A stretch of 64,000 nucleotides of DNA, from contig JBCCGK010000018.1 in NCBI GenBank assembly GCA_039029315.1, forward strand, positions 81,759 through 145,758, written 5' to 3'. How positions within the stretch are numbered: the stretch's first letter is position 1; every line of letters begins with the position of its first letter. Position numbers and translations under genes: made by a program. The notes under the pieces are model-generated. The model was not told where the DNA came from. It searched no databases and was given only the letters and a program-made list of their open reading frames with translations. This document shows, in pieces, positions 16,868 to 24,109 of this stretch. The stretch comes from JBCCCJ01 sp039029315 (GTDB taxonomy: Bacteria; Bacteroidota; Bacteroidia; J057).

Positions 16868-19471
16868 TCAAAACAACTCGGGCTGCTCATTACTTGATCC
16901 ATTGCTACTTCCTTTCAAATCATCCCCCGACCACTCAATTTGATCCCCAGTCTTTAGCGCCTCTTTTTCTTCTGACTTTGGCAAGTCAGGTTCTTGGAAC
17001 TTCAATCGACTGACCTTCCGCCGATCCAGCTTATTGCCTACGGCCTTCCAGCCTTTTACATCAATGAATTCTCCAAGATTGACTTCCATGCTTTCTTTGC
17101 CTTTGCCAGGGGAGGAAGCTGTATAGGTTGCAATCGGGGCAGGATGTGTCGATGTAAAGACCAGACGTGAATTCTCTGCTTCACTGATATAAGAAAAGGC
17201 TTTGTCCAGGGTACTTGTCTCTATACGGAACCGTTTGACATAGTATTCTTTGTTGCTGCCATCATAATGAACTGCTGTGATCACGGTATCAGGAGAGAAC
17301 TTCTCTACCCGATTGATCTTTTGCATATCATAGCGGTTGGTCAACTCAAAATTCGTCAACTCATAACTCCCATCTTTGTAGAGGACTGTGATGCGATCTT
17401 CAGTATCAAATTCTCCCAGGAACTCTCCCCGGCTATCGGTATTTAATCGGCCCACTGTATCATCAAACCAAAGCTTCCTGCCACCCAGCGTGGAGGCCCC
17501 GATCGATTTTTGTGAAATCTTTCGAATGGGATATTTGGTCAGAACATTGCCTTGGGAAGAACGACCCTTGATGGCTAATTCACCAAAATTAAAATCGAAA
17601 ACTTTCTTTTTCGCTCGACAATTTTGGGTGAGATAAATGCTTACTGTTTCTTCCTGGCTATTGTCATGGGCAGAAAAATAAAGAAGCTTTGCGCCCTTTG
17701 CTCCATTGGTAACATCGTATTCTCTGTCTCGCGTGATCGCTGTTACGGCAAATCGCTTGATATAATTCTTGGCAGAAGTTGGATCGCGATAAATGGCATG
17801 ATAGACTTTGCGTTCATTGCCTTTTTTCCAAACATCGACATGAAGGATCTTTTTCCCAACAAAGGCCTTGTCCTGCACCCTGCTTACCAAATATTTCCCA
17901 TCAGCCCGGAAAATGATGATGTCATCGATATCCGAACAATCGCAGATATATTCCTCTCTTTCATCCTTTTTCAGCCCATATCCGACAAAGCCCTCTTTCT
18001 TGTTGACATATAACTTCTCATTGGCTACAACAACCTGCCGAACCTGTATATTATCAAAGGTCGTGATGAGCGTTTTGCGTTCTTTGCCTGCACTATATTT
18101 GCTGAGGAGATCTTCAAAATAGGCAATGGCAAACTCTGTCAGATGAGCCAGATGATGCTCAATCTCTTGAATCTCCTCCTCCAAATTCCGGATCTGCTCG
18201 TCGGCTTTAAAGGAATTGAATTTAGAGATTCGTTTGATGCGGATTTCAGTCAGTCTGACGATATCATCCTGAGTGATTTCCCGATAGAATTGTGGTTTGA
18301 ATGGCTCCAGTCCAAGATCGATGGTTTCAAGAACTTCTTCCCATGTCTCACACTCCTCGATATCCCGATAGATTCGATTTTCAATGAAGATTTTTTCCAG
18401 AGAGGCAAACAGCAGTTTTTCCTTTAGTTCTGCCAATCGAATCTCCAACTCCATTCGAAGGAGTTCCTTGGTGGCATCCGTTGCCATTTGCAGCATCTCA
18501 TCTACAGTGAGGAAATGCGGCTTCTCATCGATGATGACACAGGCGTTGGGAGAAATAGATACTTCGCAATCAGTGAAGGCATACAGCGCATCGATGGTGA
18601 CATCTGGAGAGACTCCTGTTGCCAGATCTATTTGTACCTCAACTTCCTGGGCGGTATTGTCCACCACCTTCTTGATTTTGATTTTGCCTTTATCATTGGC
18701 TTTCAGGATAGATTCGATCAAGCTGGTAGTGGTCACTCCATATGGAATGTCCTTCACCAGGAGAGTCGATTTATCTTTGGATTCAATATGGGCACGAACG
18801 CGAATCTTTCCTCCCCTTTTGCCTCCATTGTAATTGCTGGCATCGATCATGCCTCCGCCAGGGAAATCAGGGACCAAATGGGGCTTCCTTCCTTTTAAGG
18901 CTGCAATTGATGCTTTGCACAACTCTATGAAATTGTGAGGCATAATCTTGGTCGCCAAGCCTACCGCAATCCCCTCAACACCCTGGGCAAGGACCATTGG
19001 GAATTTCATGGGAAGGGCTACAGGTTCATTTTTGCGACCATCATAGGAGACCTGCCATTCTGTGGTTTTGGAGTTGAATGCGACATGTAGAGCAAACTTG
19101 GACAAGCGAGCCTCGATGTATCGGGCAGCCGCTGCCTTGTCTCCAGTTCGTACGTCTCCCCAATTGCCCTGACAATCGATCAACAAATCTTTTTGTCCCA
19201 GTTTCACCAACGCATCTCCAATCGCAGCATCTCCATGAGGATGATACTGCATGGTTTGACCAATGACATTGGCAACTTTGTGGAATCTGCCATCATCCAT
19301 TTCTTTCATCGCATGGAGAATCCTTCTTTGAACAGGCTTCAACCCATCCGAAAGAAGAGGGACGGCACGCTCCAGGATTACATATGAGGCATAATCAAGA
19401 AAGTAGGTTTTGTACATCCCCGAAACCGGGGTGGTGATGGGATCACGCCCATTCAAATCTCCTTCAGTCAT
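16868..19471 (-). CDS. parC: DNA topoisomerase IV subunit A
   Basis: This 867-residue type IIA topoisomerase subunit starts with a winged-helix/breakage-reunion domain (DYASYVILERAVPLLSDGLK, MQYHPHGDAAIGDALVKLGQ) and has catalytic Tyr118 in AAARYIEARLS. A tower and coiled-coil region follow, then a beta-pinwheel C-terminal domain with degenerate repeats (KSIGASTLGGRKLWFDD). The final 60 residues are charged and rich in Lys, Glu and Ser. The GyrA-box QRRGGKG is not seen, and both the length and the YHPHGD/AAARYIE sequences fit the Bacteroidota ParC rather than GyrA. It would decatenate daughter chromosomes together with ParE, which is not in this window. It stands alone, facing the synapsin-like gene. 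Confidence 0.9.
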   Translation of the reverse strand: MTEGDLNGRDPITTPVSGMYKTYFLDYASYVILERAVPLLSDGLKPVQRRILHAMKEMDDGRFHKVANVIGQTMQYHPHGDAAIGDALVKLGQKDLLIDCQGNWGDVRTGDKAAAARYIEARLSKFALHVAFNSKTTEWQVSYDGRKNEPVALPMKFPMVLAQGVEGIAVGLATKIMPHNFIELCKASIAALKGRKPHLVPDFPGGGMIDASNYNGGKRGGKIRVRAHIESKDKSTLLVKDIPYGVTTTSLIESILKANDKGKIKIKKVVDNTAQEVEVQIDLATGVSPDVTIDALYAFTDCEVSISPNACVIIDEKPHFLTVDEMLQMATDATKELLRMELEIRLAELKEKLLFASLEKIFIENRIYRDIEECETWEEVLETIDLGLEPFKPQFYREITQDDIVRLTEIRIKRISKFNSFKADEQIRNLEEEIQEIEHHLAHLTEFAIAYFEDLLSKYSAGKERKTLITTFDNIQVRQVVVANEKLYVNKKEGFVGYGLKKDEREEYICDCSDIDDIIIFRADGKYLVSRVQDKAFVGKKILHVDVWKKGNERKVYHAIYRDPTSAKNYIKRFAVTAITRDREYDVTNGAKGAKLLYFSAHDNSQEETVSIYLTQNCRAKKKVFDFNFGELAIKGRSSQGNVLTKYPIRKISQKSIGASTLGGRKLWFDDTVGRLNTDSRGEFLGEFDTEDRITVLYKDGSYELTNFELTNRYDMQKINRVEKFSPDTVITAVHYDGSNKEYYVKRFRIETSTLDKAFSYISEAENSRLVFTSTHPAPIATYTASSPGKGKESMEVNLGEFIDVKGWKAVGNKLDRRKVSRLKFQEPDLPKSEEKEALKTGDQIEWSGDDLKGSSNGSSNEQPELF

Positions 19472-19507
19472 AAATTCCTAAAAAATTAGCATGGCTAAGT
19501 ATTTTGG

Positions 19508-19515
19508 CAAATATA
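19508..19515 (-). promoter_or_regulatory. Candidate -7 box for parC
   Basis: On the minus strand TATATTTG (19515-19508) fits TAnnTTTG and lies 37 bases upstream of the parC ATG. No convincing TTG is found at the -33 distance, so only half of the promoter is supported. Confidence 0.4.
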
Positions 19516-19725
19516 ACAAATTGTTATCTTTTTGTAAATCCTTTGATAATCCGGCCTGGATTTTTTAAGAGATCAAAAAGAGGAGAGAAAAAACGAATCA
19601 TTTGTTTTGATTCTATTAGCATATTGAATACCATCAACCCCTCTCCTAACTATCGTGAAATCAGGCAGTTTGAAGATCAATACTCTTTGAATTACGCTTT
19701 TACATCACTTTTCTTCTGAAGTCTC

Positions 19726-19881
19726 ATGAATGCGAGACAGCTTCTTCTGACGGGAATCTTCCTACTGACTATATCCTTCTGCAAGACATCCGGCTGTACA
19801 GATTTCATCTCTCTCATCCATCAGTCAGATGCCAATGAGGATGTGAACAGGAAAGGAATAAATTTCTTGGTCAATCTCTAG
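19726..19881 (+). CDS. Possible 51-residue secreted peptide
   Basis: ATG at 19726 opens a 51-codon frame ending TAG at 19881. The translation begins like a signal peptide (MNARQLLLTGIFLLTISFC) with a cysteine at residue 19, then a short polar tail with a second cysteine. The residue before the first Cys is Phe, so it is a poor lipobox. Three Cys-free helical features are lacking and no family is recognised. It is the only plausible coding unit between parC and the MESH1-like gene. It may equally be chance. Confidence 0.25.
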   Translation: MNARQLLLTGIFLLTISFCKTSGCTDFISLIHQSDANEDVNRKGINFLVNL

Positions 19882-19945
19882 CCTTGGCTCCCTCGCTCAC
19901 TTGGCTGAGGTCTGAGACCAGAAGACAACTCTTGATTTACTTGAG

Positions 19946-20524
19946 TCAGATGCTCTGTGCCTGTTGAGGCATCCGAGTCAGGCGGTCATCCAATTTGTTC
20001 ATCACAAGTTGGATGACTTCTTCCAATTGTGCCTCCAGGAGAGGATTTGCTCCTTGTAGTCCCATGGAAACTTCCTGAGCCCAAACAGCATAGGCCTTAC
20101 GTCTTTCGGCTGGCCAGTTGGCTGGTGGACGCTCAGCCAAGTCTTTCAGGTTGGCAATTTTGTCGGCCAGGGAGATTTGTTTGGCTCCTTGAGATTTGGA
20201 GGAAGCAGTGAGAATCTGAATGCGTTTTCGAACATCTTTGGGTTTGCTTTTATCATCTGAGACCTCCTCAACATAGCCCAGGACTACCGGACCGAATTGC
20301 TCGAGGATTTCCTCGGGTTTGGTATTGGTGTCTTCGAGGGTGTCGTGAAGAATGCTCGCGATTAAGATGTCTTCATCTCGAACTTTCCCAACATTCCAGA
20401 GGACATTGGCTACATCCACCAGATGATTCACATAGGGACTGAGACGACGATCTTTGCGTCTTTGATAGCGATGCTTGTCTACAGCAAAAGCAAACGCGGA
20501 GAGAAGGGTTCCTGTGAATTGCAT
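19946..20524 (-). CDS. MESH1-like HD-domain (p)ppGpp hydrolase
   Basis: This 192-residue protein starts at the ATG at 20524; the longer frame to 20710 adds a hydrophobic stretch that I consider non-coding. It is a stand-alone HD domain matching the RelA/SpoT hydrolase and animal MESH1: FAVDKHRYQRRKD, PYVNHLVDVANVL (His34), ILHDTLEDT (His60, Asp61, Glu64, Asp65), VEEVSDDK and SLADKIANLKDL (Asp121). From memory, metal ligands and general acid residues sit at the same spacing as in human MESH1, shifted by one residue. The synthetase and ACT/TGS domains of full-length Rel are absent. Known activities of the family are ppGpp 3'-pyrophosphohydrolysis and, for MESH1, NADPH phosphatase. Which one applies here is open. 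Confidence 0.88.
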   Translation of the reverse strand: MQFTGTLLSAFAFAVDKHRYQRRKDRRLSPYVNHLVDVANVLWNVGKVRDEDILIASILHDTLEDTNTKPEEILEQFGPVVLGYVEEVSDDKSKPKDVRKRIQILTASSKSQGAKQISLADKIANLKDLAERPPANWPAERRKAYAVWAQEVSMGLQGANPLLEAQLEEVIQLVMNKLDDRLTRMPQQAQSI

Positions 20525-21009
20525 GAGCAAAATGAAATAAAATAGGCGACTAAAAAATAGGGAGATAACAGCAAGTGCAATTGCTGAATCATGACAGCTG
20601 GGCGAACCAAAAACAACGAATGGAGAAAGATCCGGGAAAAAAAATCCTGCCTGTTCCCTGTGGAATAGGATCTTTAGAAACAAACAGAAACCAATATGGA
20701 AATTCCCCAATTAAGACTATAAGGATAAGGATTTTTTTCCTTGCGACAAAGGAAAATCCCTCAGATCCTTCAAAATTTTCCGCTTGATCCAGCTTCCTAT
20801 TGGCTACATGATAGCGGACAAGAAGCTTTTTGCAAGTATTAGAACATCAATTCCATAGAAGGTATGAAAAAAGGCAAGAAGGATTCTGAATGTAAAGAGA
20901 AATTCCTCTCTTCTCTTGTCCAGAATCCCCCTTGCTTATAGAAGGATACTTAGCTTACAATGTTATGATTGACGGAAGAGTTCAGGAGTGGAACCTATTC
21001 TCTTCTTGG
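20525..21009. other. 485-bp intergenic region with two hairpins
   Basis: No coding frame of quality is present. The stretch holds a hairpin at 20729-20759 (GGATTTT and CCTT pairing with AAGG and AAAATCC around a 3-base bulge) and the large terminator hairpin at 20867-20935. The promoter of the MESH1-like gene should lie at its left end, but no TAnnTTTG with a spaced TTG is found. Confidence 0.5.
20867..20935 (-). terminator. Long stem-loop terminator of the Rieske/glutamate synthase gene
   Basis: Read leftward, GCAAG and GGATTCTG (20935-20921) pair with CAGAATCC and CTTGC (20888-20874) across a 2x2 internal loop. A further 7-bp inner stem AAGAGAA/TTCTCTT (20895-20901 with 20911-20917) caps it. 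Six T residues follow on the minus strand (20872-20867). It lies 75 bases downstream of the gene stop. Confidence 0.75.
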
Positions 21010-22653
21010 CTAGCCCAGTCCTACACCAGCATATCGAATTCCAGTGAGTCGCGCCATGTCATAATGGAAGGTCGTTACATCCTCCATATTGAACGCACTC
21101 AAAGATTGATGACCACAGGCTCTAGCGACGACTTGCATCAGTTCAGTTGAAGCATGAAGGAAGTTGTGCAACTGTTTCGCAGATGTTTCGATGTTTAACC
21201 TCGCTCGCAGATGCGGCTTTTGGGTAGCAATTCCCACAGGACAATTGTTGGTGTTGCAGGCACGCATTCCCAGGCAGCCAATGGCCTGTATTGCAGAGTT
21301 GGCAACAGCAATCGCATCCGCCCCCATGGCCATGGCTTTGACAAAGTCCTGAGGAACTCTCAGACCGCCAGTGATCACCAGACTTACTCCTGTGGCACCT
21401 CTTTTGTCCAGATGGATTCGCGCACGACGAAGAGCAGGAATTGTCGGGACGCAGATATGGTCTCTCAAGATCGTTGGAGCTGCGCCTGTCCCACCACCTC
21501 GTCCATCCAATATGATGTAATCAGCACCTGCATCCAATGCAAAATCGATATCAGCCTCAATATGGCTGGCGGCAAGCTTAAATCCTACAGGTATCCCCCC
21601 GCTTACTTTGCGGACTTCCTCTCCAAAGCGTCTAAAATCTTCTACGCTGGAAAGATCCGTAAAGGTAGATGGGCTGATCGCTGCTGTCCCCACAGGAATG
21701 TTTCGTACCGAAGAGATCTCAGGCGTGACCTTATTTCCTGGAAGATGCCCGCCAGTTCCTACTTTGGCACCTTGCCCACCTTTGAAGTGAAAGGCTTGAC
21801 TCAGGCCGACTTTTTCCCACCCAAACCCAAATTGTGCAGAAGCCAGCTCATAAAAGTAGCGGGAATTATTGGCCTGTTCATCCGGCAGCATGCCGCCCTC
21901 CCCGGAGCAGATGCCCGTTCCTGCCAATTCAGCTCCCATAGCCAGTGCAGTCTTGGACTCCTTGGAGAGAGAGCCAAAGGACATATCTGAGACAAAAATC
22001 GGGATGTCCAGTACCAATGGCTTTTGAGCATTGGGGCCAATCACTGTTCGAGTATCTACTTGATGATCATCGAGCAGAGGCTTTCGAGCCATCTGTGCAG
22101 GCAACAACTGAATATCATCCCAACCAGGAAGTTGGGTTCGTGATACCCCCATCGCAGCTGTTGGCCCGTGATGTCCATAATTCTCCAGGCCGTGTTGTGC
22201 CAACTCCTTTATATATAAGGAATAGGGTTCTTCTGGTTCGGGATGCGTATCGGCATAAGATCCGAGGTACTCTTTGCGATGGAATCTCGGTGGAATGATC
22301 TCCTCAAAAGCGATCACATCAGCTCGATCAATATAGACATACCCCTCATGAATACTTGCAGGAAATTTCTGAAGTTTTTCTTTGGGTTCATATTCACTCA
22401 CACCTGTGTCCATTCGATAGTCCCAGTTATGAAGCCCACAAATAAGGTTGTGACCTTCAATGTGCCCATCTGCCAGAAGTGCTCCACGGTGGAGACATCT
22501 TCCATACAGAACTGACACTTCATCTCCATACCGAATGACAACCAAGTCGGTTTGTTCAACCAAAGCATGTGTAGGTTCGCGCTCTGCCAACTCAGTAAAA
22601 ATGGCAAGCTGAACGGGCTCGTGCATAGCATGATATTCCTTATACATCTGCAT
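21010..22653 (-). CDS. Fusion of Rieske [2Fe-2S] domain and FMN-dependent glutamate synthase-like domain
   Basis: This 547-residue protein begins with a Rieske ferredoxin domain (residues 10-120) with ligands Cys53-x-His55 and Cys72-x2-His75 in GRCLHRGALL and LICGLHNWDY. The remainder is a GltB-type FMN barrel: SDMSFGSLSKESKTALAMGA, SGEGGMLPDEQ, DGRGGGTGAAP, VITGGLRVPQDF and the cluster site CLGMRACNTNNCPVG for a [3Fe-4S] centre. The glutaminase domain of real glutamate synthase is missing, so ammonia or another donor and a different substrate are possible. Proteins with the FMN domain alone are usually annotated as glutamate synthase-related. It is monocistronic, ending in a strong terminator. 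Confidence 0.85.
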   Translation of the reverse strand: MQMYKEYHAMHEPVQLAIFTELAEREPTHALVEQTDLVVIRYGDEVSVLYGRCLHRGALLADGHIEGHNLICGLHNWDYRMDTGVSEYEPKEKLQKFPASIHEGYVYIDRADVIAFEEIIPPRFHRKEYLGSYADTHPEPEEPYSLYIKELAQHGLENYGHHGPTAAMGVSRTQLPGWDDIQLLPAQMARKPLLDDHQVDTRTVIGPNAQKPLVLDIPIFVSDMSFGSLSKESKTALAMGAELAGTGICSGEGGMLPDEQANNSRYFYELASAQFGFGWEKVGLSQAFHFKGGQGAKVGTGGHLPGNKVTPEISSVRNIPVGTAAISPSTFTDLSSVEDFRRFGEEVRKVSGGIPVGFKLAASHIEADIDFALDAGADYIILDGRGGGTGAAPTILRDHICVPTIPALRRARIHLDKRGATGVSLVITGGLRVPQDFVKAMAMGADAIAVANSAIQAIGCLGMRACNTNNCPVGIATQKPHLRARLNIETSAKQLHNFLHASTELMQVVARACGHQSLSAFNMEDVTTFHYDMARLTGIRYAGVGLG

Positions 22654-23139
22654 AAAGGGGAAAATTGAGAGAGAGTTTACTCAGTAAAAAAGGAAGCGAT
22701 TTGTTATGAGAAGTCCGAAGATAAGATTTTTGTGAAAATATTGGTCCATTTTTTGTTTTTCTAAATAGAAATCCGATCTTTGCCCAGCCAATTGACAAAT
22801 GGGCATCACTTTTGATAAAAAGAAAGCCTACAATTGGGTCTTTGCAGAATGATTTCTTCATGGCAATGCGTCTGATTTAAAGAACAGAAGTATCCCGGGA
22901 GACTGCACAAGGAACAGAGAATGTTAATCACCTACTCCTTAGGTTGAGGTATTTCACAACTCTCTCTTGTTTCTTCTCTCCCTTCCTTTCTTTAGACCTT
23001 ACATGTAGGAACCTCTGTCAAGAGAATGTCAGAGTTGCCTGGCGAGGTGTTAACTAAGTAAAAATTGCAACAGTGGCTTGGAAAGGCCGGGTAGTTTCTC
23101 TACCTTTGCAGCCGCTTTTGAGAATTGTATAAAAGAACT
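22654..23139. other. 486-bp divergent intergenic region before the ribosomal operon
   Basis: This region separates the leftward Rieske/glutamate synthase gene from rpsL. The right end carries the str-operon promoter at 23078-23108. A pyrimidine-rich stretch (about 22960-23000) and AT-rich tracts occupy the middle. No TAnnTTTG on the minus strand is found for the leftward gene, and no RNA gene is recognised. Confidence 0.5.
23078..23108 (+). promoter_or_regulatory. Promoter of the joined str-S10-spc-alpha operon
   Basis: TTG (23078-23080) and TACCTTTG (23101-23108) are 20 bases apart and match the -33/-7 consensus of the Bacteroidota housekeeping sigma factor. Transcription would begin near 23114, giving a leader of about 25 bases before the rpsL ATG at 23140. 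No comparable promoter is seen later in the run of 33 genes. Confidence 0.75.
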
Positions 23140-23514
23140 ATGCCAACAATTCAACAATTAGTTCGAAAAGGCAGAAAAGTCAAGCAAGAGAAAAGTAAAT
23201 CTCCAGCTTTGGACTCCTGCCCCCAGAGACGAGGTGTATGTCTGCGGGTATACACTACAACCCCCAAGAAGCCTAATTCAGCTTTGAGGAAAGTTGCGCG
23301 TGTGCGCCTGACAAATGGCAAAGAGGTGAATGCCTATATCGGTGGCGAGGGACACAATTTGCAGGAACACTCCATTGTTTTGGTAAGGGGTGGAAGAGTA
23401 AAAGATCTGCCAGGTGTGCGATATCACGTGGTGAGAGGAGCCTTGGATACGGCTGGAGTAGAGGGAAGAAATCAGGGAAGATCTAAGTACGGAACCAGAA
23501 GGCCTAAGAAGTAA
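23140..23514 (+). CDS. rpsL: 30S ribosomal protein S12
   Basis: This 124-residue protein is the usual length for S12. The start is the ATG at 23140; an in-frame TTG 15 bases upstream lies inside the short leader and is not used. Conserved blocks are TTPKKPNSALRKVARVRL and GRVKDLPGVRYHVVRGALD, which line the decoding centre and contain the two lysine positions at which streptomycin resistance arises; both are lysine here. It is the first gene of the joined operon, followed 6 bases later by rpsG. Confidence 0.98.
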   Translation: MPTIQQLVRKGRKVKQEKSKSPALDSCPQRRGVCLRVYTTTPKKPNSALRKVARVRLTNGKEVNAYIGGEGHNLQEHSIVLVRGGRVKDLPGVRYHVVRGALDTAGVEGRNQGRSKYGTRRPKK

Positions 23515-23520
23515 TCAATC

Positions 23521-23994
23521 ATGAGAAAGTCCAGAGCAAAAAACCGGAAACCGCTACCAGATCCTCGATACAAGGATGAAATGGTGAGCATGTTTGTGAA
23601 TAATCTCATGACCTCAGGGAAGAAAAGTGTAGCATATAGCATCTTTTATGGAGCGATGGATATTATTGAGGGGCGACCAGAGGTTGAAGATCCACCTTTA
23701 GAGGTGTTCAGAAAAGCCCTGCACAACGCCATGCCTATGGTAGAAGTGAAGAGTCGAAGAGTAGGGGGGGCCACATTTCAGGTACCTACTGAAGTGAAAC
23801 CAAAAAGAAGAGAAGGATTGGGAATTCGATGGCTGATTCGCTATGCCAAAAATAGAAACGGACGATCAATGAAAGAAAAGCTTGCAAATGAATTCATTGC
23901 AGCTGCAAGAGGAGAAGGACAAGCAGTGAAGAAACGGGATGATACACATAGAATGGCAGAAGCAAACAAGGCATTCTCACACTTCCGTTTGTAA
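23521..23994 (+). CDS. rpsG: 30S ribosomal protein S7
   Basis: This 157-residue primary 16S rRNA-binding protein of the small-subunit head begins MRKSRAKNRKPLPDPRYKD. It contains NLMTSGKKSVAYSIFYGA, the conserved KSRRVGGATFQVPTEV loop and GLGIRWLIRYAKNR. In E. coli, S7 represses the str operon through the rpsL-rpsG spacer. Here that spacer is only 6 bases, so such control would need another site. A 115-base gap separates it from fusA. Confidence 0.98.
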   Translation: MRKSRAKNRKPLPDPRYKDEMVSMFVNNLMTSGKKSVAYSIFYGAMDIIEGRPEVEDPPLEVFRKALHNAMPMVEVKSRRVGGATFQVPTEVKPKRREGLGIRWLIRYAKNRNGRSMKEKLANEFIAAARGEGQAVKKRDDTHRMAEANKAFSHFRL

Positions 23995-24064
23995 TAATCA
24001 CCTATTGAACTTTACCGCCAGTAAATACTTGTCTTAATTTTTAAAGGGACCTATTTAAACTACT

Positions 24065-24079
24065 ACTCAATTTTTGAGT
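24065..24079 (+). other. Small hairpin upstream of fusA
   Basis: ACTCAA-TTT-TTGAGT forms a 6-bp stem with a 3-base loop, 31 bases before the fusA start, inside the 115-base rpsG-fusA spacer. It could be a processing or attenuation element. It is too weak to call a terminator because the T-rich part is within the hairpin. Confidence 0.3.
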
Positions 24080-24109
24080 GCAACAATTTTCTAAAAGACA
24101 AAACAAAAA

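Larger units (their letters stand above)
19472..19945. other. Intergenic region between divergent parC and the MESH1-like gene end
   Basis: About 470 bases hold the parC -7 box, the possible 51-residue peptide at 19726-19881, and a GGTCT-G-AGACC inverted repeat around 19907-19917. A 71-codon frame starting at 19504 overlaps the parC promoter area and shows no protein-like pattern. Nothing else is recognised. Confidence 0.5.

Noticed and set aside
19504..19719. 71-codon frame between parC and the MESH1-like gene
   Set aside because: It covers the parC promoter area, has no signal or domain pattern and no initiation context.
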